64,000 nt of DNA, taken from contig NZ_JBNAGJ010000005.1 of assembly GCF_049803795.1 (NCBI RefSeq), forward strand, positions 248,001 to 312,000, given 5' to 3'. The position numbers were made by a program, and so were the translations under genes. The notes beneath the pieces were generated by a model that saw only the letters and a program-made list of their open reading frames with translations, was not told the DNA's origin and did not search any database. Shown piece by piece: positions 43,750 through 52,001 of this stretch; position 1 is the first letter of the stretch; each line of letters opens with the position of its first letter. This DNA comes from Thalassobius sp002708925. Lineage in GTDB: Bacteria > Pseudomonadota > Alphaproteobacteria > Rhodobacterales > Rhodobacteraceae.

Positions 43750-44369
43750 TTTTCACCTCCGAAAATAGCTTTGATCATCCGGGCGATCAGACCAGGCCAG
43801 GTTGGTGCAGATGCTTTGCGCCCCATCCGATCCAGCAATTCAGAGCCGCCGATATGGCTGTGGATGCCCACCAGACGGCCCAGGGCGTCCACCTTCCAGA
43901 TTGCGATGTCGGACCCGTTGGCGTCATAGTCGCCAGTCTGGAACAACCGCATCTCAGCTGTGCGGCGCTTGCGGATCTCGGGCGGGCGCACCCAGCCCAT
44001 GAAATGCCGCGCCGCCTGCGGATCGCGCGCATTGATTGCGTCAGTCAACTTGGCGCGGTGGATTCCGCCGGTGTTGAAATCGAACGAGACCAGTGCGTCA
44101 AATTCGTGCTGCTTCAATGGCACCCGGATCGCTTCGTTCACGCGCGCCTCGTACTTGGCCACATCAGCGCGAAACAGTTCCAGCGCCTCATCTATCGCGG
44201 CGCTGAGGTTTCTCGGCATACCCCTCACCATCGTTTCCGGGCGCGGCGTTCCCGCAGCCGATGTGTGCCCCACCCCAAAGGTCCAGGTTCCTACGCTGTC
44301 GCGATACGGCGCCGGCACTATTCCCTCATGTTCAGCAAGCTCCAAAAGCCCGCGATCTGACAATTTCAT
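43746..44369 (-). CDS. Phage lysozyme/endolysin (GH24 type)
   Basis: 207 residues. The T4-lysozyme-type active site is visible as LAEHEGIVPAPYRDSVGTWT: catalytic Glu near residue 14, Asp near residue 24, then FGVGHT with Thr. FDALVSFDFNTGG is the second conserved block. It cuts peptidoglycan at lysis. No signal peptide, so a holin is needed. The C-terminus has a short hydrophobic/basic extension. It overlaps both neighbours by ATGA. Confidence 0.9.
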   Translation of the reverse strand: MKLSDRGLLELAEHEGIVPAPYRDSVGTWTFGVGHTSAAGTPRPETMVRGMPRNLSAAIDEALELFRADVAKYEARVNEAIRVPLKQHEFDALVSFDFNTGGIHRAKLTDAINARDPQAARHFMGWVRPPEIRKRRTAEMRLFQTGDYDANGSDIAIWKVDALGRLVGIHSHIGGSELLDRMGRKASAPTWPGLIARMIKAIFGGEK

Positions 44370-44659
44370 TGAACAGTCCCTCCGATACGAGAGAGCAGCT
44401 GGCGCAAAAGTTGATTATTCTCGCGCTGCTGCTGCTTGATGTCGTTCATGGCGCTGGCGATGGCCGTCATCTCGGCCCCGCGCCTCTGGCTGTCGGCCTC
44501 GACCACGCGCAAGCGCGCCTCGATGTCAGACAGGCGCGCGGTGTTTTGCTCACCCTCAGCCTGCACAAAGGCAAAGCCCACGGCGATCGACACCGCGAGC
44601 ATTCCCATTTGGATCAGGTTGCCCAAGCTGATCCGGGCCGAGATTTCTGGTTTGGTCAC
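44366..44659 (-). CDS. Membrane-anchored coiled-coil protein of the lysis cassette
   Basis: 97 residues: one membrane helix (IQMGMLAVSIAVGFAFVQA) followed by a long coiled coil (ARLSDIEARLRVVEADSQRR and MNDIKQQQRENNQLLRQLLS). It overlaps the lysozyme gene by 4 bp. The topology resembles an inner-membrane spanin (Rz) without an obvious overlapping Rz1 gene. That role is inferred. Confidence 0.65.
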   Translation of the reverse strand: MTKPEISARISLGNLIQMGMLAVSIAVGFAFVQAEGEQNTARLSDIEARLRVVEADSQRRGAEMTAIASAMNDIKQQQRENNQLLRQLLSRIGGTVQ

Positions 44660-44671
44660 TGCTGCACCCCA

Positions 44672-44696
44672 ATAAAAAACCGGCGCGCTGGCCGGT
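44672..44696 (-). terminator. Terminator between tail fibre and lysis genes
   Basis: On the minus strand ACCGGC-CAGCGC-GCCGGT followed by TTTTTATT. It separates the tail fibre gene (stop 44,722) from the lysis cassette. Confidence 0.85.
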
Positions 44697-44721
44697 CGCT
44701 ACGCTCTAATTTTCAGGTTGA

Positions 44722-45627
44722 TCAGCTGTAGTCGTGCATCGCACTGACCTTCGTCCAGCTTTCATCTGCCAGCGCGATAGGGGCGCGCCCTGACACCGCA
44801 AGGTTTTCGATGTAGCCGCGATACAGGCGATAGTTCGACGCGTCCTGATGCTCAGCGAAGCTGCTGCCGTCCAGCAGGTTGTTGAACGCCTCGACCACGC
44901 CCCACTGCGGGCGCAACCCGGTCAGATCGCCCGTGTTCAGCGCCCCGGCAGCGCCAGTCACGGTGACTTCGCCCAAGGCCGATTTCAGGCGGAAATAACT
45001 TTGCGAGGCGGTACGCGCATACATGACCTGCGTCACCTGACCATAGAAGTTGGTGAGGTCCGCGATTTCCAGTTTTTCGATTGTTCCGGCCCCGTTGGTC
45101 TGACGGCGCGCCGAAATCAACGGATCGTCTTCCTGACAAATCGTCAGCAGATCCGGCCCCGCCGGATAGCCATTGGCATCCGAGGTGGTGAAAATCGGCG
45201 CGATTGTCGAACCGCTGTTCCAATCCGCTTGGGACGGCATCTTGAACCAACTGATGACGCAAAATTCCTGCGCGGCTTGCAGCGGCGCAAGGACGCCCGC
45301 CGGGCCGCGCACCACATTTGCATCGCGCGTCACCGCGCTAAAATCCAGCCCGCCCCCGGCATTGGTCAGAGTTTGGCCAGCGCGGATTTGAACTTCGCCC
45401 GCCGCCGCGAGGATTTCGGCGTCAGTCGCATCCCAGGCGCTGGCGATGCTGCGCACGGTCTTGGCGTTGGCAGGGGCCGTTTCGGCGTCATACGACCAGT
45501 CGAAAGACAGATCAAAGCCGAACAGCGCGCCGTTCCCAGCCCCCTTGAGAACAGGGTCGCGGGTCAGCTTTTGCAAATTTGCGGCGGAACTTACGCCAGG
45601 TACGGTGATCAGAGCGATGTTGCCCAT
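44722..45627 (-). CDS. Probable tail fibre or receptor-binding protein
   Basis: 301 residues. The sequence is rich in Gly, Ala, Ser and Thr, with beta-strand patterns such as SIASAWDATDAEILAAAGEV and FCVISWFKMP, the latter like a concanavalin/laminin-G-type lectin sheet. No signal peptide. It lies after the large SGNH fibre gene (16 bp gap) at the host-recognition end of the late operon. Not recognised as a named family. Confidence 0.6.
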   Translation of the reverse strand: MGNIALITVPGVSSAANLQKLTRDPVLKGAGNGALFGFDLSFDWSYDAETAPANAKTVRSIASAWDATDAEILAAAGEVQIRAGQTLTNAGGGLDFSAVTRDANVVRGPAGVLAPLQAAQEFCVISWFKMPSQADWNSGSTIAPIFTTSDANGYPAGPDLLTICQEDDPLISARRQTNGAGTIEKLEIADLTNFYGQVTQVMYARTASQSYFRLKSALGEVTVTGAAGALNTGDLTGLRPQWGVVEAFNNLLDGSSFAEHQDASNYRLYRGYIENLAVSGRAPIALADESWTKVSAMHDYS

Positions 45628-45643
45628 TTTTTAGGTCTCCTAG

Positions 45644-48112
45644 TTAGGACAGAATTGTGGGGTGAAAGTCGTGGAACTCTACGGCCAGCGAACTCAACTG
45701 CACCCCGCCCGCGTCGTAGTTCGGGTGCGTCAGGTCTGTGTGGAACAGGGCGAACGGCTGGTCGTGCCCATAGGCCATCCGATCCGGCCCAAACGCGGGC
45801 TGGGCATCCAAGAATGCGACGGCCATCTCATAGGCCAAGTCGCGCGCCTGGTCGGCGTACTCAGGCATATCATGGGCATTGTTGGCGCGCTGGTTGTCGG
45901 GCGGCATGAACAGGCAAATGTCAGCCTCAACCGAGGCCGCGCGCATCCGCGTGACCATGGCCGCCATCTGCCCGCGCCAGGTCGCTGGCGTCACCTGCCC
46001 CGGCGTGGTTTGGCTGTTCGTGCCTTCCATGTAGGTCCAGGCGGTGGCCTCAAGCAATTCCCACGAGGCGCGCTGTTGCGCCTCATCTTGCTCCACCCAC
46101 TGACTGACGCGGCTGCCAGAGCGGGCGATTTTGTGGACCCGGTAGCCGGGGGCGTCCGACAGCGCATTGTCCCCGCACAACTTGACGGTGCCGGTAACGA
46201 TTTCGATTTCTACCGAATGGGCACCGGCGGTCAGCGGAATGTCGGCCCACTGAATGGTTTCGAACGTGCCCTGAACATTTAGCGCCGTCCAGTTTCCACC
46301 ATCTACGCGCCAGCGCACCACACCATCCGCAGTAGCTATCCAGACCAGCCGCAGCGCTGTGTGATCTGGTGCTGCGGGCACCTCGCGCGTGATCTTGTCA
46401 CCTGGCGTCGAACTGGTGATGTACAGCATGTCTGGTGACGGGCTGAGCGTGACGCGATCCCACGAGCCATCATAGGTGATCGGGTAAAGATCAGGACGGG
46501 CGTTGCCATTGACCAGAACGGGCTGCGCACCACCCGTGGTGTAGGGGCCAGCATAAGCCCCCTGATACCCGTAGCCCGTCCAACCACCGCCGCCGTCGCC
46601 ATAGCGCGCAACCATGTCCCTTGCGAAGCGGCCAGACCACCGCTCCCAATTGTGCGTGAAGCTGTCACCGCAAAGGACGTGATTGATCTGCAATGAAGTA
46701 CCGGCCCGCAATTGTGCCTGACGCAAGCGCATCTGCCGCATGGCATCCCGATTGACGCGGGGTACGCGCAATCCACCCTCAGGGCTGAGCGACGAAGCCA
46801 AGCGCGCGGACAGGCTTTCTTCATCCCCGCGCGCGGTTTGAACCTCAGCCTCCAGCGCCGCGATTGCATCCTCCATCGCTGACGTGTCGGACTCTTCCAT
46901 TTCGGCCAGAACATTGCCCGCCTCATCGACCACGACCGCGCCCGACGCGCCGTTACGCACGAAAGTGCGAATTTCGATACCGTCACTGGTCGCCAGGGTG
47001 TCAGGCAGCGCGCGGCTGTCGAACACGACCTCGCCCGCTGGCCCAACAACGACCAGACCGGGTACATCGTTCTGCGCAAACGTGGCCACCTCCAGACCAT
47101 CGCCGCGCTTGAGCTGCGCCAAGATCATGTGCCAAATAGCGTCCTTATCGACGCGGGCCAGAATTTTGCCAGCGGCATCCTGGATTTCCAGTAGCGCATC
47201 GGACTGAAAAGCCGCTGGTGCATCCATCAACGCCATCCGGGCTGCAACCTCCGCCGCAAGCGCCGCCGCCGGCGCCTTGCTATCCAGGTCATCTTGCAGG
47301 CCGGTGACGCCGCTGATCGGGTGCTGGTCAGCCGCAGCCTTGTGGCCGTCCAGATCGGCCTGTTGCAGCGCTGTGTCAGCCTTCGCGCCCTGCGCCGCCG
47401 TGGCCTTGCCATCCAGCGCGGCTTGTAGGGCAATGTCCTCGGTCACGTCATCCCAGACGACAGCCGCAACTCCAAGCTTTCCGTCGCTGCCATAGGTGCG
47501 GATCTCGGGCAGGCCATAGCGCGCCGTGGCAGGCGGCACATAGTCCGCGCCAGATACGTCAGCACTGATCAGGACGCTGTAGACCTGAACGCCCGACGCG
47601 ATCAGCAGATCGTCATAGAGGTGCAGCACCACGTTGCTGACCGCCGCCTTACTCTTGCTCAGGTTCTGCCACCGGATTTCCACGGCGTCGTTGTTGGGGT
47701 CCGTGCCGTCCACGAGTCGGTTCAAAACGATCCGCAGCCGGTAGATACGCCCCGCCTCGATTGCATAGGCCCGGCGCGGCGCAATGGAAGCACTGGCAGG
47801 CAGCGACCAGACCGCGCCAAGGTCGTCGTCAACGACAACCACACCGTCCGAGATCACCGCGCGCTGCGCCGGATCGCCGGTCAGATCGGCGGAAAACGAA
47901 GTTGGGTCTTCGCCAGGTCGCACCACATCGACCGCGAGAATACCCTGAACATCCGAATCCAGTGCCGCGCCAATCTGCGCCGCTGTGACGCCATGAGGAT
48001 TGTCGGCGTCAGACTTGTGGGCCTCGATATTGTCGTAGTTTTCAGCCAGGGCTTCGTTGACCTTGTTGATATCGAATTCATCATTCGTCACAGGCACTTG
48101 AGGTGCGGGCAT
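45644..48112 (-). CDS. Tail fibre with C-terminal SGNH/GDSL hydrolase domain
   Basis: 822 residues. N-terminal fibre with heptad-like repeats (LQAALDGKATAAQGAKADTA) and alternating Ala/Asp segments, then a C-terminal SGNH hydrolase: catalytic Ser in CGDSFTHNW near residue 478, and Asp/His in HTDLTHPN near residue 803. A short beta insert separates them. Such esterases on fibres deacetylate surface polysaccharides for adsorption. The gene follows a hairpin terminator after the host-specificity protein gene, so its expression may be partly independent. Confidence 0.82.
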   Translation of the reverse strand: MPAPQVPVTNDEFDINKVNEALAENYDNIEAHKSDADNPHGVTAAQIGAALDSDVQGILAVDVVRPGEDPTSFSADLTGDPAQRAVISDGVVVVDDDLGAVWSLPASASIAPRRAYAIEAGRIYRLRIVLNRLVDGTDPNNDAVEIRWQNLSKSKAAVSNVVLHLYDDLLIASGVQVYSVLISADVSGADYVPPATARYGLPEIRTYGSDGKLGVAAVVWDDVTEDIALQAALDGKATAAQGAKADTALQQADLDGHKAAADQHPISGVTGLQDDLDSKAPAAALAAEVAARMALMDAPAAFQSDALLEIQDAAGKILARVDKDAIWHMILAQLKRGDGLEVATFAQNDVPGLVVVGPAGEVVFDSRALPDTLATSDGIEIRTFVRNGASGAVVVDEAGNVLAEMEESDTSAMEDAIAALEAEVQTARGDEESLSARLASSLSPEGGLRVPRVNRDAMRQMRLRQAQLRAGTSLQINHVLCGDSFTHNWERWSGRFARDMVARYGDGGGGWTGYGYQGAYAGPYTTGGAQPVLVNGNARPDLYPITYDGSWDRVTLSPSPDMLYITSSTPGDKITREVPAAPDHTALRLVWIATADGVVRWRVDGGNWTALNVQGTFETIQWADIPLTAGAHSVEIEIVTGTVKLCGDNALSDAPGYRVHKIARSGSRVSQWVEQDEAQQRASWELLEATAWTYMEGTNSQTTPGQVTPATWRGQMAAMVTRMRAASVEADICLFMPPDNQRANNAHDMPEYADQARDLAYEMAVAFLDAQPAFGPDRMAYGHDQPFALFHTDLTHPNYDAGGVQLSSLAVEFHDFHPTILS

Positions 48113-48126
48113 ATGATTGCTCCTAT

Positions 48127-48152
48127 AAAAAAGCCCCGCACGTTGGCGGGGC
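48127..48152 (-). terminator. Terminator upstream of the SGNH fibre gene
   Basis: On the minus strand GCCCCGC-CAACGT-GCGGGGC followed by TTTTTTAT. It lies between the host-specificity gene and the fibre gene. The stem closely resembles the one at 59,525. Confidence 0.85.
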
Positions 48153-48177
48153 GGGTCTGTTGAACTGTGCTGTTCTG

Positions 48178-50325
48178 CTACGGGTCCGTTGTGGCGCTGA
48201 CGCTGGCAGTGAAGGCACCGACCGCCCCATTCGGCCCCAGCGAGCGGGCGAAATAGTACCGGGTCACGCCAGCCCCGAGGCCTGTTTCGGTATGCGCGCG
48301 GTCCTGATTTTGGCCGCTGTAGATGGTGGCCAGCAGGGTCGCGGCCAGCGCATCGTCCGTATCACTGCCCCAGAACTCGATAGCGCGGAAATCGGCCGCG
48401 TTTGGCGTGGTGAACTGCACCGTGATCTGTGCCGCGCCGCCGGTGGCCAAGCCATTTTCCGGCTGGTCCAGATCCAGCGCCGGACTAGCGGCCACGATAG
48501 ACGCTGTGATCCAGTCCGATTCCCCGCTGGGCGCAGTCAGGCGCGCGCGCACCTCGTAGGTCTCGCCGGGGGCCAACCCCGTCAGACGAGCGCGCAGCGC
48601 CTGATTGTCGCCCGGATCCAGACGCGGTAGCGCGTCAATCGTGCCCCCAGCCCGCCAGTCCGGCGCGCCCGGCTGCGGACGCCATTCCCACGCGGCTCCG
48701 TCCGAGGTGTAGTCATTAGCCGCCCGCGTAATCGTCAGATCAATCACAGGCTCGCCGGTCACACCATAAGTCAACGCCGTGGTCAGCGCCAGCGAGGCAG
48801 GCGCGGCAAGCGACAGGTCGATTTCAGCGACGGAATTCGGCACATAGACCTCCTGTTCATCAGTGGCCGGATCCCAGTCAAAAATGCTGGACGCGGTTTC
48901 GCGCAGCGTCACGCCCTGTTGAAAGGCCACGCCATCGTCGGCCTCCAGCCATTCGCCGGGCGCGGATTGCTGAATTTCGTATGTCCCGTTCCGACTAGCG
49001 AAATCCGCGCCCAGATCGACGCTCAGCCAATCACCGGCCTGCGCGCCATTGGCAAAAATCTCTGGACCTGCCAGGAACGACAATTCGCGGCCCATGGATT
49101 TCTTGCGCGCCGCGATCTGTTGCAGGTGCATCGCCTGCCCGGCGAATGGCACCAGCCCTAAATCCAGCGCCTCAACCCGATCCTCACCGCCCAGCCAGGT
49201 CTGCCCCGGCACCACAGCGGGTGTCAGCGTTTGCAACTCCCACTTGGCCTCGGGCTGGGGCCAGGTGGCCTGCACCGCCTTGGGCACGTCCCTGCCCTTT
49301 TGCCGCGCTCGAAACGCCATGGCGCGCCCTTTCAGCCAGTTGGTCACGGTCGTCACGGGCGTCTGCGCCTGCGCAGGAATGGCCGTGATCCCATCGCCCG
49401 AGATCAGAAGATCGCCGCCCGTGGCCGCCACCATCGGCGCGATCACATCCAGCAGGACCGAACCGCCACCGAACCCCACGGTCCCGCCGATCCGCCAGCG
49501 CGGCTCGGTGCTGGTATCCAGCCGCAGCCGCGCAGCATCCGCGTCATTGGCCGCTGCAATGAAACTGTCCAGGTCGATCTGATCCATCGACCAGCGCGCC
49601 AGCGGGTTGTTCCGCAGCGCGTCCAGAATGGCCAGCCAGGCGTTGTTGCTCACCGTCCAGGTGGCCGGATCATAGGCGTCCTGCGCGCCGTCGCGCGGAT
49701 CCCAAAGTTTCGTCCAGTCGCCAATCGCGCCCACCTCGGGCGGGGCCGAGGGCCAGCGTTCCGCCATGGTGCGCGACCGGCCCTTTTTGTACCGCCCCCA
49801 CAGGACCGTGCAGCCGCTCCAGCGATCTGTGGGCCAGAATTTTTCCTGATCGGTGGCGGTCGCATCGCCAACCTCGGTCATGATCTGATCGGGCGGGCCA
49901 GACTGATCGCCCAGCCCCAGCCAAAAGTTGGCATATCCAGACAGTTTGTCATGGACCGGATCCGCGCCCGCGCCGGTGAAGTCGTAAATGTCGCCGGTGA
50001 AATCCAGATAACGCTTGTCCAAAATGACCTGCGAGACCGCATCAGACGGGCGACTGTTCAGGATGTGACAGCAGTACAGCACCCCGTCCTGCACCACCCA
50101 GGCCGGAGCCGGTGATCCGGTCGCGATCTGGTCGGTTCCATAGACGAACCGTTTGGCCGGTAGGCTGGTCGGATAGGCAAGCTCGCGGTCGGTGTTGCTT
50201 GACTGCTTTTGCAGCTGGGCGGCCAGCGTGGACAACAGAATGGACGAGGCGATAGACCCAAGCGCCGTCGCGACCGCGCCCTCACCAATGACCAGCGCTA
50301 TCTTGCCTGCGATAAACTCAGCCAT
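48178..50325 (-). CDS. Host-specificity/tip attachment protein (J-like, fibronectin III region)
   Basis: 715 residues. Hydrophobic start (GEGAVATALGSIASSILLS) and then the central tip fold (AYPTSLPAKRFVYGTDQIAT; YCCHILNSRP), typical of central tail-tip proteins of siphoviruses. The C-terminal third has fibronectin-like repeats (LRARLTGLAPGETYEVRARL; TRYYFARSLGPNGAVGAFTA). It follows the NlpC/P60-like gene with an 8-bp overlap, the same order as gp14-gp15 of the Rhodobacter gene transfer agent and as lambda K-I-J. Confidence 0.82.
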   Translation of the reverse strand: MAEFIAGKIALVIGEGAVATALGSIASSILLSTLAAQLQKQSSNTDRELAYPTSLPAKRFVYGTDQIATGSPAPAWVVQDGVLYCCHILNSRPSDAVSQVILDKRYLDFTGDIYDFTGAGADPVHDKLSGYANFWLGLGDQSGPPDQIMTEVGDATATDQEKFWPTDRWSGCTVLWGRYKKGRSRTMAERWPSAPPEVGAIGDWTKLWDPRDGAQDAYDPATWTVSNNAWLAILDALRNNPLARWSMDQIDLDSFIAAANDADAARLRLDTSTEPRWRIGGTVGFGGGSVLLDVIAPMVAATGGDLLISGDGITAIPAQAQTPVTTVTNWLKGRAMAFRARQKGRDVPKAVQATWPQPEAKWELQTLTPAVVPGQTWLGGEDRVEALDLGLVPFAGQAMHLQQIAARKKSMGRELSFLAGPEIFANGAQAGDWLSVDLGADFASRNGTYEIQQSAPGEWLEADDGVAFQQGVTLRETASSIFDWDPATDEQEVYVPNSVAEIDLSLAAPASLALTTALTYGVTGEPVIDLTITRAANDYTSDGAAWEWRPQPGAPDWRAGGTIDALPRLDPGDNQALRARLTGLAPGETYEVRARLTAPSGESDWITASIVAASPALDLDQPENGLATGGAAQITVQFTTPNAADFRAIEFWGSDTDDALAATLLATIYSGQNQDRAHTETGLGAGVTRYYFARSLGPNGAVGAFTASVSATTDP

Positions 50326-50701
50326 TCAGACCCCACGACATTTCTACGTCCGGCGCGATCACCACGCCGCAATCCACCGGCAGCGCCCAACCGCCCGCCA
50401 CCGCAATCCCCAGCGCGAAATCGCGCGGCCCGTTCCGTACCAGCCCCAGGGCGGCGCCGGACGCAGCCACGCCCTCGATCAACCCCGCGCGCGCCGCCAG
50501 CGTGGCGCACATTGCCTGCCAGCCACCATAGGACCGGATCAGCCGCGCAGCCCCCACAGGCCCGTCATAGCGCCCGCGCAGCGGGGCCATCGGGTCCACG
50601 CCATGCAGCGCCCGGAACACATCGCAGGCCCGTGTGCAGCAGTCCGAGCGCCCCCACTCAAAGGGCCGCAGATAGACCTGATCCACCAGAGCCATCACCA
50701 T
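50318..50701 (-). CDS. NlpC/P60-like (DUF6950) tail assembly peptidase
   Basis: 127 residues. FEWGRSDCCTRACDVFRALHG carries the likely catalytic Cys; GAALGLVRNGPRDFALGI follows. Short proteins of this kind between the distal tail and tip genes are NlpC/P60 relatives thought to cut peptidoglycan during DNA entry or to process the tail tip. The catalytic His is not obvious (a D-C motif and then VDCGVVIAP are visible), so activity is uncertain. Overlaps both neighbours. Confidence 0.65.
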   Translation of the reverse strand: MVMALVDQVYLRPFEWGRSDCCTRACDVFRALHGVDPMAPLRGRYDGPVGAARLIRSYGGWQAMCATLAARAGLIEGVAASGAALGLVRNGPRDFALGIAVAGGWALPVDCGVVIAPDVEMSWGLNG

Positions 50702-51264
50702 GTCGGCACATTCGCCGTAGCCGAGGCCACAGCCGCGCGCACCCAGCGGCCCGCCGTGTCGCCCGCCGAGGCAAGCTGCTGATCCTCGAACGTATGCGTC
50801 GGACTGCCCCCGCTCATTTGCGAGGGGCCGGACACAATGGTCAGTTGCCCATGCCGGGTGGCGGCGTCTACGCTGATCGTGTCGCCTGCATCGTCAATCG
50901 TGCCGGTGAACATCCTTACCGGATCGGTCAGCAGCGGCGCGGGCGTCCGACCTGTCAGAACGCCGAACCACGCCTGCACTTGCGCGCCAGCGCTATCGGC
51001 CCCGACCATCTGATCAATCACCGCGTCCAGCCCGCCGAATTGCAGCAGACCCGTTTCCTGCCCGATCCCGCGCGCCACGACCGGCAGGCTGACAAAACCA
51101 AAGCCGCGAACGCCCGTCCAGGTATGCCCGTCCCAAGACAGATTCCCAACGCCCGAATGAACACGCACCGCGCCGCCGGGCCAGTCCACATAGACCAGCA
51201 TGACCGGATGGAACCCGCCAGCCAGGATTGCGTCACGCATCGCAACCGGGATCGTCAGCGCCAT
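50695..51264 (-). CDS. Distal tail protein (DUF2163-like position)
   Basis: 189 residues. FHPVMLVYVDWPGGAVRVHSG and LSWDGHTWTGV, then RTPAPLLTDPVRMFTGTIDD, are typical of the beta-rich distal tail proteins that follow the tape measure gene. Position between 51,255-52,001 and the NlpC-like gene corresponds to DUF2163 proteins of the gene transfer agent cluster. It overlaps both neighbours, indicating translational coupling. Confidence 0.6.
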   Translation of the reverse strand: MALTIPVAMRDAILAGGFHPVMLVYVDWPGGAVRVHSGVGNLSWDGHTWTGVRGFGFVSLPVVARGIGQETGLLQFGGLDAVIDQMVGADSAGAQVQAWFGVLTGRTPAPLLTDPVRMFTGTIDDAGDTISVDAATRHGQLTIVSGPSQMSGGSPTHTFEDQQLASAGDTAGRWVRAAVASATANVPTW

Positions 51265-52001
51265 GGGTTCACCTCCAGGGGGCTATCAATTTCACTGTCC
51301 AGAACCTCGCGCAGCGACAGGCTGATCGACCAGTTCTGACCAATCGTTTGCGCGCCGGGTTTGTATTCCAGCACCTCGAACACCGCGCTTTCCTCATCCG
51401 CGAAGGCGATCACCCCGGCAGGCAGCGCCGCCGACACAGGCACCTCGGCCTCGCCATCCGCATCCGAGCGCGTCAGGTCCAGCACCCGCGCCGTGCTGGG
51501 GGTGCCAGCATCCCAGGCGCGCACAATGTCACCGGGCCGCGCGACGATGATGTTGGGCGGCAGGCCGGTCACTGTCACCGCATGGGCATACCCCGCCAGC
51601 ACCAGCGGCGCGGCTGTCCGGCGCGTGTTGCCGAATGCGGTGACGGGCGTGACCCCGTTCACCAGAACGACAGGATTCCCGCCATCGACGCCGGGCACGA
51701 CCCTGTTGCCAATCGAGCGGCGCAGCCCGATCTGATCCAGATGCCAGTTTGTCGGCGGCAAGTTCAGCCGCACCAGCCCGACGCCACCGTCGATATAGCG
51801 CCACAGCTGCGCCAGATAGCCCGCACCGCCATTGTGACCCCGCCCCAGCGCCCCGCAGGTCAGTTGCAACGTGCGCCGCGCGGGGCCAGCCGTGGACACC
51901 GCCCGCTTACCGTCCAGCGCGTATTCCCCGCGCCGCGTGGGCAGCTCTTCATTCGGCAGCCAGCCTGTGATCGGCGCAGGCGGAAAGGTGTAGATGTTCA
52001 T
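51255..52001 (-). CDS. Distal tail protein following the tape measure
   Basis: 248 residues. Start MNIYTFPPAPITGWLPNEEL, then RRTLQLTCGALGRGHNGGAG and NWHLDQIGLR; the C-terminus ends WSISLSLREVL. It has beta-rich composition and no membrane segment. It begins 4 bp before the tape-measure stop. By position it is the equivalent of the distal tail component (lambda M / DUF2460 place), but I do not recognise the family. Confidence 0.6.
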   Translation of the reverse strand: MNIYTFPPAPITGWLPNEELPTRRGEYALDGKRAVSTAGPARRTLQLTCGALGRGHNGGAGYLAQLWRYIDGGVGLVRLNLPPTNWHLDQIGLRRSIGNRVVPGVDGGNPVVLVNGVTPVTAFGNTRRTAAPLVLAGYAHAVTVTGLPPNIIVARPGDIVRAWDAGTPSTARVLDLTRSDADGEAEVPVSAALPAGVIAFADEESAVFEVLEYKPGAQTIGQNWSISLSLREVLDSEIDSPLEVNPWR